From Holdemanella hominis (lineage in GTDB: Bacteria > Bacillota_I > Bacilli_A > Erysipelotrichales > Erysipelotrichaceae), in NCBI RefSeq assembly GCF_014306155.1, contig NZ_JACRWH010000015.1, positions 1 through 41,705 on the forward strand: DNA of 41,705 bases, given 5' to 3'. Both the position numbers and the translations under genes were made by a program. Under the pieces are notes generated by a model. It was not told where the DNA came from, did no database searches, and saw nothing but the letters and a program-made list of their open reading frames with translations. Below are positions 25,112-33,029 of the stretch, in pieces; position 1 is the stretch's first letter, and each line of letters starts with the position of its first letter.

Positions 25112-26029
25112 ATGGTATTTCTTTTATTAGTATTAGGTATGGTCCTTTTAATGAAGGGTGCAGACTTGTTTGTGGATGGCAGTGCAAGTGTGGCTCGTAA
25201 GTTAAAAGTACCTTCAGTTATTATTGGTTTGACAATTGTTGCGCTCGGAACAAGCTTACCAGAAGCGAGTGTGAGTATTACGGCTGGCTTAATGGGCAGT
25301 AATGAAATTGCGATTTCAAATATTGTGGGTTCTAATATTTTCAATACTTTGGTTGTGGTTGGAACAAGTGCAGTCATTGCTCCATTTTTAATGGACAAGG
25401 ATATTTTGAATCGTGATTTAAAAATCAATATTTTAGTTAGTATTTTACTTTCGATTTTTGTGTTAAATGGAATGTTGAATCGCTTTGAAGGCATGATCTT
25501 CTTGGTTGGTTTGGTATTGTTTATTTTAAATTTGATTCGTAGTGCTAAAAAGAATCGTGTTGAGGATGAGGAAGTTGAAACTTTATCGGGAATCAAATGC
25601 TTGATTTATATCGTGATCGGTGTTGCGTGTATTATTTGGGGTGGAGACATCACTGTAGATAGTGCAAAACAGATTGCAGCTATACTTGGTATGAGTGATA
25701 CGTTGATTGGTTTAACTGTCGTATCTATTGGAACTTCATTGCCTGAGTTAGTAACAAGTGTTGTTGCGGCAAGAAAAGGTGAGAGTGGATTATCTTTAGG
25801 AAATGCGATTGGAAGTAACATTATGAATATTTTGTTTATTTTGGGTACTTCAAGTACAATTCATCCAATTGCAGCTACTTCACAGAATATTATTGATACT
25901 TTTGTCTTGATTGGTGTATCTCTTTTGATTTATGGTATTGCCAAAAAAGGAGATACAATGACAAGAAAAAAGGGGATCTTTATGATCCTCGTATATGTCA
26001 TTTATATGATTTATATTATTGTACGCTAG
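25112..26029 (+). CDS. CaCA-family cation/Na+ exchanger (YrbG type), paralogue
   Basis: This 305-residue membrane protein has the same two-repeat layout as the gene at 23688-24587. The alpha motifs are GTSLPEASVSITAG with ISNIVGSNIFN and GTSLPELVTSVVAA with GNAIGSNIMN. In the first repeat the common Gly-Asn before the NIVGSN-type loop is Ser-Asn, and a charged loop (about 145-165) separates the halves. It is divergently placed from its paralogue with about 525 bp between the start codons, consistent with an old inverted duplication or separate acquisition. AAAGGA precedes ATG. The transported ion is not evident. Confidence 0.88.
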   Translation: MVFLLLVLGMVLLMKGADLFVDGSASVARKLKVPSVIIGLTIVALGTSLPEASVSITAGLMGSNEIAISNIVGSNIFNTLVVVGTSAVIAPFLMDKDILNRDLKINILVSILLSIFVLNGMLNRFEGMIFLVGLVLFILNLIRSAKKNRVEDEEVETLSGIKCLIYIVIGVACIIWGGDITVDSAKQIAAILGMSDTLIGLTVVSIGTSLPELVTSVVAARKGESGLSLGNAIGSNIMNILFILGTSSTIHPIAATSQNIIDTFVLIGVSLLIYGIAKKGDTMTRKKGIFMILVYVIYMIYIIVR

Positions 26030-26048
26030 GCCTTTCCTAGCTTTTTTT
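26025..26048. terminator. Terminator between the exchanger and the tetR-type gene
   Basis: GCTAGG pairs with CCTAGC around a five-base loop, followed by seven T. It includes the stop codon of the convergent TetR-family gene (26037-26039). Confidence 0.8.
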
Positions 26049-26645
26049 CTTTCCTTGGGAAAGGATAGCACGAATGGAATCGAAAAGAATGGGTTTATAT
26101 TCTTCGATAGGAAGTGGTTGACTATGAAGAATACTGTTGTAGCAAGTACTTCCTGTAAGTTCAACTATAAGATAGAGTATGACTTCTGAATTTTCGAATT
26201 CGTATCCATTTACGGTTGCGATTTCATTAAACTCTTTTATAAGGCTGAAACTATCATTATCGATAGCCGTATTTAATTGGGCATGGAACACGCCCCAAGA
26301 TAGGTTTCTTTCAACGAATTTTAAAATCAATGGATTGTTTTCTAGTCGAATCAATACTTGATTAATCAAGAAGATAACAGAGTCTTCAAAATTACGAATA
26401 TCATTTTTCTCTAATTGTTTGTGGGCCTCTTCAAATAGGCGATGTGCTTCTTTTTGAATTAGAATATCGCGTATTTGATATTTATCTTTGAAATAAAGAT
26501 AGAAAGTCCCTTTTGCGACTCCCGCGTTTTTTACAATATCATTAACAGAGACATTTGTGATGTCTTCTTTTGTGAATAGATTAAAGGCAGCCTGTAAGAG
26601 GTTGTTTTCTTTTATTTTCTTGTTTTCGATTATCTTACTTTTCAT
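26037..26645 (-). CDS. TetR/AcrR-family transcriptional regulator
   Basis: This 202-residue dimeric repressor type has an N-terminal helix-turn-helix at about residues 10-55: LLQAAFNLFTKEDITNVSVN, then NAGVAKGTFYLYFKDK. A helical ligand-binding and dimerisation domain of variable sequence follows. The start is taken at 26645, with GGTGAT upstream; the frame stays open for 200 more bases but has no better site. It is divergent from the MMPL transporter gene, and the usual arrangement is that the regulator represses that neighbour and itself until a ligand, often a lipophilic compound, is bound. Confidence 0.88.
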   Translation of the reverse strand: MKSKIIENKKIKENNLLQAAFNLFTKEDITNVSVNDIVKNAGVAKGTFYLYFKDKYQIRDILIQKEAHRLFEEAHKQLEKNDIRNFEDSVIFLINQVLIRLENNPLILKFVERNLSWGVFHAQLNTAIDNDSFSLIKEFNEIATVNGYEFENSEVILYLIVELTGSTCYNSILHSQPLPIEEYKPILFDSIRAILSQGKKKS

Positions 26646-26759
26646 GCGTATCACCATCCTTATTATAAACAATAATTTAGAAAACACAAATAAAAATGAC
26701 CTATTGAACATATTAAAACAATTGTATATTTGGGATTTGAAAAAAATAAAATAAAAATA

Positions 26760-26788
26760 TTGACTACTGGTCAGTTTGGTACTATACT
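26760..26788 (+). promoter_or_regulatory. Promoter and candidate TetR-type operator for the MMPL operon
   Basis: -35 TTGACT (26760-26765), a 17-base spacer and -10 TATACT (26783-26788) form a near-consensus promoter. The spacer opens with ACTGGTCAGT (26766-26775), an inverted repeat of ACTG/CAGT, and TGAC-5-GTCA overlaps the -35 (26762-26773). A repressor bound here would cover the polymerase site. Confidence 0.7.
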
Positions 26789-26830
26789 CTTCACGTAGTA
26801 CAGGAAAGGATAGAAAAAAGGTGATTCGAT

Positions 26831-28912
26831 ATGGATAAGATGTCAAAATGGATAGTTAAATATCGTAATATGATTTTGGCTGTGGCCATTGTTCTTTTGA
26901 TTCCAAGTGCAATTGGTTATTTCAATACAAATATTAATTACGATTTATTATCTTATTTACCTTCGACTTCAGAATCTATGAAAACACAAAAGATTCTTGG
27001 AGATGATTTTAACTTATCGAGTGTAGACTTCTTGGTTGTCAACAACAAGACGGATCAAGAGGCCTCAAAAATTAAGGAAGAGATCAATAAAATAGATGGA
27101 GTTGAAAAATGTATTTGGAGAGATGATGTATTGGATATCTCTGTTCCAAAACAGGCAATTCCAGAAAGTATTCAGGATATGTTATATTCTGGTGACAGCA
27201 CAATGATGATTGTTACATTTAAAGAGCCAACATCGTCAATGCGTACAATGAATGCGATTAGTAAAATAAAAAAATATACAAAAGATGATTGTTATTTAGG
27301 TGGTATGTCAGCCATCAGTGAAGATACTAAAGATCAAACAGAACATGATACGCCAATTTATGCAGGCATTGCGGTTGTATTATGTATGGTCGTATTGTTC
27401 TTAGGATTAGAGAGTACAATTGCTCCAGTTGTATTTATGTTAGGAATGATTTTCCCAATCGTTTATAACTTTGGTACAAACGTATTCTTAGGTGAAATTA
27501 GTTATATCACAAAGGCTTTGGCCGTTGTATTACAGTTAGCTGTTACTTTGGATTACTCCATCTTCTTATTACATAGATATCAAGAAGAAAAACAAAAACT
27601 TCCAAATGAAGAAGCTATGGCAAAGGCTATCAAAGCTACGTTTACTTCAATTACTTCAAGTTCAATCACAACAATTGCAGGTTTCGTTGCCTTGTGTGTA
27701 ATGCAGTTAACACTAGGTAGAGATATTGGTATTGTCATGGCAAAAGGTGTTGTTCTTGGTGTATTATCAACCATCTTTATTTTGCCAAGCTTGTTGATGT
27801 TCTTTGATAAGACGATTGAAAAGTACAAACATAAAACAATTTTGAATGAGTTACATAGAGTACCTCGTTTTGTGATTCATCACTATAAAAAGATTCTTGT
27901 TGCCTTCGTGTTGATTTTCATTCCATTTGGATATGGACAGTCACATACAAATATCTATTATGATTTGATTTCTGGTATGCCAGGTGATTTTGCGAGTATC
28001 ATTGGTACAAATCAGTTAAAAGATAAATTTGATATGACAACAACACATTTCGTTTTAGTGGATGACAAATTAACGACAAACGAAATTCAGAATATGTGTT
28101 CTGAAATCAAAGATTTAAAAGGAATTCATAATGTATTGGCTTATGAAGAATTTGTGGGTCCAGGACTTGCATCCAACTTTACTCCAAGTGTAGTAAAGGA
28201 TATTTTCCAAAATGGCGGAAAGAAATTAATTGTTGTGAACAGTGATTATAAAGCTGCAACCGATAAATTAAATACACAGTTAGATAAAATGGATACCATC
28301 ATTCATAAATATGATAAGAAGGGTATGATTGGTGGAGAAGGAAGTATGACACGTGATTTGATCACAACAACAAATACAGACTTTGCGATGGTTAACGTAT
28401 TATCTGTAATCATGATTTTTATCATTGTTGCCTTAACATTTAAATCATTTGCACTTCCAGTCATTTTAGTACTAACAATTGAATTTGCGATCACAATCAA
28501 TATGGGTATTCCATTCTTTACAAAAACTACACTTCCATTTATCGCAAGTATGGTTATCGGAACTATTCAATTGGGTGCTACCGTTGACTACGCTATCCTA
28601 ATGACAACGCGTTTTAAAGAAGAGTTATCGCATGGTAAGAAGGTTAAGGAAGCGGCTTTAATTGCGATGGAAAAATCGAGTGTTTCCATTATGACAAGTG
28701 GATTCTCATTCTTTGCCGCATGTATCGGTGTAAGCTTTATAGCTAAGATGGATTTAATTAAATCATTAGTTATTTTATTAGCACGTGGTGCTTTAATTTC
28801 AGTCGTAAGTATTTTATTAGTATTACCTTCATTGTTGATTTTCTGCCATAAGTTTATTGAAAAAACGACAAAGAATTGGCCAGAATCAAACATGGAAGCG
28901 AAAGGAGAATAA
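26831..28912 (+). CDS. MMPL/RND-superfamily transporter
   Basis: This 693-residue inner-membrane protein has the two-fold RND layout: one helix, a large extracellular domain (about 35-165), a bundle of helices, then the same again from about 350. The hallmark proton-relay segments are AVTLDYSIFLLHRYQEE in the first half and GATVDYAILMTTRFKEE in the second. MMPL proteins export lipids, siderophores or peptides using the proton gradient. This size matches the YdfJ-like forms of Firmicutes. GAAAGG and AAAAAGGTGAT sites precede ATG. The next gene starts 2 bases after its stop, so they form an operon under the divergent TetR-type regulator. Confidence 0.9.
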   Translation: MDKMSKWIVKYRNMILAVAIVLLIPSAIGYFNTNINYDLLSYLPSTSESMKTQKILGDDFNLSSVDFLVVNNKTDQEASKIKEEINKIDGVEKCIWRDDVLDISVPKQAIPESIQDMLYSGDSTMMIVTFKEPTSSMRTMNAISKIKKYTKDDCYLGGMSAISEDTKDQTEHDTPIYAGIAVVLCMVVLFLGLESTIAPVVFMLGMIFPIVYNFGTNVFLGEISYITKALAVVLQLAVTLDYSIFLLHRYQEEKQKLPNEEAMAKAIKATFTSITSSSITTIAGFVALCVMQLTLGRDIGIVMAKGVVLGVLSTIFILPSLLMFFDKTIEKYKHKTILNELHRVPRFVIHHYKKILVAFVLIFIPFGYGQSHTNIYYDLISGMPGDFASIIGTNQLKDKFDMTTTHFVLVDDKLTTNEIQNMCSEIKDLKGIHNVLAYEEFVGPGLASNFTPSVVKDIFQNGGKKLIVVNSDYKAATDKLNTQLDKMDTIIHKYDKKGMIGGEGSMTRDLITTTNTDFAMVNVLSVIMIFIIVALTFKSFALPVILVLTIEFAITINMGIPFFTKTTLPFIASMVIGTIQLGATVDYAILMTTRFKEELSHGKKVKEAALIAMEKSSVSIMTSGFSFFAACIGVSFIAKMDLIKSLVILLARGALISVVSILLVLPSLLIFCHKFIEKTTKNWPESNMEAKGE

Positions 28913-28914
28913 AT

Positions 28915-31308
28915 ATGAATTTAAGTCATACAGTAAAAGTAGTTGGTAGTGTAGTGTTGAGTGCAGTTATGGCAGGAAGTATGATGCCTGTGACTGTATT
29001 TGCACAAAATAATGATGAAAATCCTACAGAAAAAACAGAAACTGTTTATTCTGTATTAAACTCTGATGGTTCAATCAGTGATACAATCGTATCGAGCTGG
29101 TTACATGATGAGGATGGAATTAATAATATTAAAGAAACTTTAAACTTAACAGATGTTAAGAACATTAAATCAAATGAAAAACCTTCAAAAAATGGAAATA
29201 CATATACATGGAATGCGAAAGGAAATGATGTGTATTATGAAGGAACAGGAACAAAACAACTTCCTGTGTCTGTTAAGCTTCGTTATGAATTAGATGGTCA
29301 GGAAATGTCTGCAAAAGATATGGAAGGTAAGTCTGGTCATTTGAAATTAACTATTTCTTTCACAAATAACTATTCAGAAGTAAAAAATATTAATGGCAAA
29401 TCCATTGTGATTCACCCTAGTTATTTAGCTGGTGGTATGTTGAATATGAGTACTGGTAACTTTACAAATGTGAAGTGTGAATCTGGTAAGATCGTAAATG
29501 ATGGAACAAATGAAATGTTGGCATTTGCGAATATTCCAGGCTTGAATGAAACATTAAGATCTGCTGGTTTAGACAAAGTAAATAATCAATTAGGAATTAG
29601 TGATGATGTAACAGTAGAAGCGGATGTCAATAATTTTGATTTAGGTTCTATCATGGTTGGTATGACAAATGAAATTGATTTGGCAAGTGAATTAGGTGAA
29701 ATTGGTTCTGTATCTGAATTAACAGATGGAATCGATCAATTAATTGAAGCGGATGATCAATTGATTGATGGTTCTAAACAATTGTATGATGGAACAACTC
29801 AATTAAAAGAAGGTATTGCTCCATTATCAAGTGCATATCCTCAAATTGAAACATTAACAAATGCATTTGATCAATTACATGATGGAACAACAACTTTAAG
29901 CACTGGTTTAAATCAATATACGGCTGGTGTGGATCAATTAAATGTCGTTAGTAAACAAAATTTATATAAATTATCAATGGGTGCTACAACATTAAATACA
30001 TCTTTAAATAACAAAGAATCAAAGAGTCAATTAAATCAATTGGTTCAAGGATCTCAAGCTTTGGATGCTGGTATTCAGAATCTAAATGAACAAGTAAATG
30101 GCGATGACAGTATGTTAAAACCAGATATGGTAAAAAATCTTACTGAAGCTTTAAAGACTACGAATGAACAGGTTGGAAAATTAGGACAAGTATTGAATGA
30201 TTTACAAGATCAAGAAGGTGCATTTGTTGATTTAAGCAATCAAATTACAAAAGCCAGTGAAAATATTAATAAATTAGGAACTCTACAAACAAGTTTTAAA
30301 GAAGTTACAGATGGAGCATCTGCAATTATTACTGCAGATAATGAACAAATTAAGAGTGTTGATGATCAATTAGCTGCTATTCGTACAAAAGAAATCAACG
30401 CATTAAATGCTTCAATTGAAGCGTTAAAAAATGCTGCCAATGCTGTTCCAGAAGATGATACAACTGGAGCTAAAGCTAAGATTGAAGAACAAATTAATGC
30501 ATTAGAAAGCCAGAAAGCGACATTAGGAGATGCGTCTTCATTAAGTGTTACATTGAAAGATTTAAGTCAATGTCAGGCGGGTATTGATAAAATTGTTGCG
30601 GATTCAAAGGAAACTTTAGAAGAATTAAATGCTGTTTATAATAGTTCTAAAACTGACATTGAGAATCTTAGTACAAAATTGGATGAAGCTAAAAAGTCAA
30701 TTGAAGTTTTAAATGGCGTAATGAAGCAATTAAATGAAAATGGCATAACTAGTGAAGAGTTTGAAAAAAAGGTGAATACTTTAAAAGCAGGAGTTGAAAA
30801 ATTAGCAAAGAATTCACCTGCTTTAGCTAATGGTGTAGCCACTCTAGCAAACAAATTAAATAATTTAGGTGAAGGCTTAAATGGCTTAGATTCAGGTATG
30901 TCTCAGGCTTATACAGGAATAACTCAAGCAACAAGTCAATTATCTGATAACAGTGATTCTTTAAGAAATGGTGCAAAAGCATTAAATGATGGAACTGCAC
31001 AATTAAGTGCATCTAAGTCAAAGATGAGCGAATTAACTAGTGGATTAACTAAATTAAGTGATGCCGTTGATCAATTGAATGATGGTGCTAAACAATTGTA
31101 TGAGGGTAACGAACAATTTAAGTCTGAAGGATTGGATCAATTAAAAGAAAAGGTTGATTTAGGTGTTGGAGAACTTGAAACATTACAAAGTGTAATGGAT
31201 GAAATCAAAGCTATGAACAAAGAATATGCTTCTTACTCTGGTGCTCCAGAAGGTGCTACAGTAACGAGTCGTTATGTATTCCGTACTAAGGAAGAAAGTT
31301 CTAAATAG
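28915..31308 (+). CDS. Large secreted protein with Leu-x-x-Gly heptad repeats
   Basis: This 797-residue protein begins with a cleavable signal peptide (hydrophobic core about 8-24, AVMAGSMMPVTVFAQ with a likely cut after VFA). Residues about 30-270 form a beta-rich domain. From about 275 to the end it is helical, with runs of the xxxLxxG heptad (DQLIDGSKQLYDGTTQL, AVDQLNDGAKQLYEG) split by long coiled coils. YhgE/Pip-like proteins share these repeats but carry membrane helices, and none are visible here. AAAGGAG precedes ATG 28915, 2 bases after the MMPL gene, so an extracytoplasmic partner or tether for that transporter is the natural guess. Confidence 0.85.
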   Translation: MNLSHTVKVVGSVVLSAVMAGSMMPVTVFAQNNDENPTEKTETVYSVLNSDGSISDTIVSSWLHDEDGINNIKETLNLTDVKNIKSNEKPSKNGNTYTWNAKGNDVYYEGTGTKQLPVSVKLRYELDGQEMSAKDMEGKSGHLKLTISFTNNYSEVKNINGKSIVIHPSYLAGGMLNMSTGNFTNVKCESGKIVNDGTNEMLAFANIPGLNETLRSAGLDKVNNQLGISDDVTVEADVNNFDLGSIMVGMTNEIDLASELGEIGSVSELTDGIDQLIEADDQLIDGSKQLYDGTTQLKEGIAPLSSAYPQIETLTNAFDQLHDGTTTLSTGLNQYTAGVDQLNVVSKQNLYKLSMGATTLNTSLNNKESKSQLNQLVQGSQALDAGIQNLNEQVNGDDSMLKPDMVKNLTEALKTTNEQVGKLGQVLNDLQDQEGAFVDLSNQITKASENINKLGTLQTSFKEVTDGASAIITADNEQIKSVDDQLAAIRTKEINALNASIEALKNAANAVPEDDTTGAKAKIEEQINALESQKATLGDASSLSVTLKDLSQCQAGIDKIVADSKETLEELNAVYNSSKTDIENLSTKLDEAKKSIEVLNGVMKQLNENGITSEEFEKKVNTLKAGVEKLAKNSPALANGVATLANKLNNLGEGLNGLDSGMSQAYTGITQATSQLSDNSDSLRNGAKALNDGTAQLSASKSKMSELTSGLTKLSDAVDQLNDGAKQLYEGNEQFKSEGLDQLKEKVDLGVGELETLQSVMDEIKAMNKEYASYSGAPEGATVTSRYVFRTKEESSK

Positions 31309-31313
31309 TTTAT

Positions 31314-31339
31314 AAAGGTATTCTTCGGAATGCCTTTTT
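31314..31339 (+). terminator. Terminator with UUCG tetraloop
   Basis: AAAGGTATTC pairs with GAATGCCTTT around TTCG (the very stable C-UUCG-G loop), followed by a T-run. It ends the MMPL operon just before the SCIFF promoter. Confidence 0.9.
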
Positions 31340-31342
31340 AAT

Positions 31343-31371
31343 TTGATATTCTTTTGTTGGCGTGTTAAAAT
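31343..31371 (+). promoter_or_regulatory. SCIFF promoter
   Basis: -35 TTGATA (31343-31348), a 17-base spacer and -10 TAAAAT (31366-31371) extended by TGT. Predicted transcript start is about 31378, 24 bases before the SCIFF start codon. This is one of the best promoters in the window. Confidence 0.75.
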
Positions 31372-31401
31372 AAAGAGGAATTTATATGGGGGTATATAAT
31401 C

Positions 31402-31554
31402 ATGAAACATATTAATACAGTAGATACTCGTAACTTGTGTGAAAGCGCAAAAAATGGTGGATGTGGAGAATGCCAAACTTCTTGCCAATCAGCTTGTAAA
31501 ACTAGCTGCGGAATCGCTAACCAAGCTTGCGAAAATAATAAAGAAAGTAAGTAA
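31402..31554 (+). CDS. scfA: SCIFF ranthipeptide precursor (six cysteines in forty-five residues)
   Basis: This 50-residue peptide has a leader MKHINTVDTRNL and a Cys-rich core with six cysteines at 21, 24, 28, 32, 36 and 43. The core follows GGCGECQTSCQSACKTSC, the conserved SCIFF signature. A radical-SAM enzyme links SCIFF cysteines through thioethers to non-alpha carbons of other residues, giving a ranthipeptide; its role in the cell is not established. Here an extra Cys at position 13 lies in the leader. A GGGGGT ribosome binding site precedes ATG. Strong terminators follow before the maturase gene. Confidence 0.95.
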   Translation: MKHINTVDTRNLCESAKNGGCGECQTSCQSACKTSCGIANQACENNKESK

Positions 31555-31558
31555 TTAA

Positions 31559-31616
31559 GAAATGCCGAAGTGATTCGGCATTTTTAATGCCGCCTTTAAG
31601 GCAGCATTTTTTAAAT
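31559..31616 (+). terminator. Tandem terminator/attenuator between scfA and scfB
   Basis: A perfect stem AATGCCGAA/TTCGGCATT (31561-31582) with a T-run is followed at once by a second stem, AATGC-GCC/GGC-GCATT (about 31586-31611), with six T. Partial read-through would give many precursor transcripts for few maturase transcripts. Confidence 0.85.
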
Positions 31617-31634
31617 TTTGAGGAGGAAATATAG

Positions 31635-33029
31635 ATGATTCATCAGTATAAGATGTTTGATCAGAATATTGTATTGGATATTTGTTCAGGAAGCATTCAT
31701 GTGGTAGATGAAATTGCTTATGATATGATTGCTGAATTTTTAGATAAAGATAAAAATACCTTGGTTTTAGAAATGAAGGAGAAATATCCTAGTGTTGAAA
31801 CATCTGAATTAGAAGAATGTTACGACCAGATTTTAGAATTAAAAGAACAAGGTCGTTTATTTAGTGAAGATACATATGAGCCGATGGCAGGACAGTTAAA
31901 GGCTAAGACAAGTGGTGTTATTAAAGCTTTATGTCTTCATATTGCCCATACTTGTAACTTGAATTGCTCGTATTGTTTTGCCAGCCAAGGAAAATACCAT
32001 GGGGACCGTGCATTAATGAGTTTTGAAACGGGAAAACGAGCTCTTGATTTCTTGGTGGAAAATTCAGGAACACGCAGAAACTTAGAAGTGGATTTCTTTG
32101 GTGGAGAGCCACTAATGAACTTTGATGTGGTTAAACAATTAGTTGAGTATGCTCGTAGTATTGAAAAAGATGCTGGAAAGAATTTCCGTTTTACATTAAC
32201 GACAAATGGTATGTTGATTGATGATGACGTAATTGAATTTGCGAACAAAGAAATGAGCAATGTTGTATTAAGCTTAGATGGACGTAAAGAAGTTCATGAC
32301 CGTTATCGTGTGGATTATTCTGGTAAGGGAAGTTTTGATACAATCGTTCCTAAATTCCAAAAGTTAGTAAAGGCTCGTGAAGGTAAAAATTACTATATGC
32401 GTGGTACTTTTACTCATGCCAATCCAGACTTCTTAAAAGATGTGCAACAAATGTTAGATTTAGGATTTAGAGAATTAAGTATGGAACCTGTTGTTGCCAA
32501 GTCAGATGATCCTTCTGCACTAACTGAAGCGGATCGTGAAGTTGTTATGAAACAATATGAAGATTTAGCGAAGTTGATGTTGGAATATGATGAGAAGAAA
32601 GATCCATTTACTTTCTATCACTATATGATTGATTTAAAAGGTGGACCATGTATTTATAAACGTATTTCAGGATGTGGTTCAGGAACTGAATATATGGCCG
32701 TAACACCATGGGGAGATTTATATCCTTGTCACCAATTTGTAGGAGAAGAAGCCTTTAAATTAGGAGACATTTATACGGGTGTCACAAACAAAAAGATTCA
32801 GGATGAATTTGCATCATGTAACGTATATGCACGTAAAGAATGTGCAGATTGCTGGGCAAGACTTTATTGTTCTGGAGGATGTGCAGCCAATGCATACCAT
32901 GCGACAGGATCTGTCAAAGGTGTATATAAAGAGGGTTGTGAACTATTCTGTAAACGACTAGAGTGTGCCCTTGCCGTAGCTATTATTCGTGATATGAAAG
33001 AAAATAATCATGAAGACGCCGATTGTTAG
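31635..33029 (+). CDS. scfB: SCIFF radical-SAM/SPASM thioether maturase
   Basis: This 464-residue cytoplasmic Fe-S enzyme has three parts. Residues 1 to about 85 form a PqqD-like peptide-recognition domain. The radical-SAM barrel follows with CNLNCSYC (C107, C111, C114 hold the SAM-binding cluster) and FFGGEPL. A C-terminal SPASM domain starts at GPCIYKRISGCG and includes LYPCHQF, CADCWARLYCSGGC and further Cys that hold two auxiliary clusters. It makes the Cys thioethers in the SCIFF peptide. A GAGGAGG site lies before ATG. The last 20 bases overlap the next gene in another frame. Confidence 0.95.
   Translation: MIHQYKMFDQNIVLDICSGSIHVVDEIAYDMIAEFLDKDKNTLVLEMKEKYPSVETSELEECYDQILELKEQGRLFSEDTYEPMAGQLKAKTSGVIKALCLHIAHTCNLNCSYCFASQGKYHGDRALMSFETGKRALDFLVENSGTRRNLEVDFFGGEPLMNFDVVKQLVEYARSIEKDAGKNFRFTLTTNGMLIDDDVIEFANKEMSNVVLSLDGRKEVHDRYRVDYSGKGSFDTIVPKFQKLVKAREGKNYYMRGTFTHANPDFLKDVQQMLDLGFRELSMEPVVAKSDDPSALTEADREVVMKQYEDLAKLMLEYDEKKDPFTFYHYMIDLKGGPCIYKRISGCGSGTEYMAVTPWGDLYPCHQFVGEEAFKLGDIYTGVTNKKIQDEFASCNVYARKECADCWARLYCSGGCAANAYHATGSVKGVYKEGCELFCKRLECALAVAIIRDMKENNHEDADC

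Noticed and set aside
26646..26846. A longer TetR-family protein with an extra 67 N-terminal residues
   Set aside because: The extension would cover the divergent promoter and has no ribosome binding site; the helix-turn-helix begins soon after the start at 26645.
28876..28914. Start of the heptad-repeat protein inside the end of the MMPL gene
   Set aside because: The signal peptide and the AAAGGAG site both fit the ATG at 28915.
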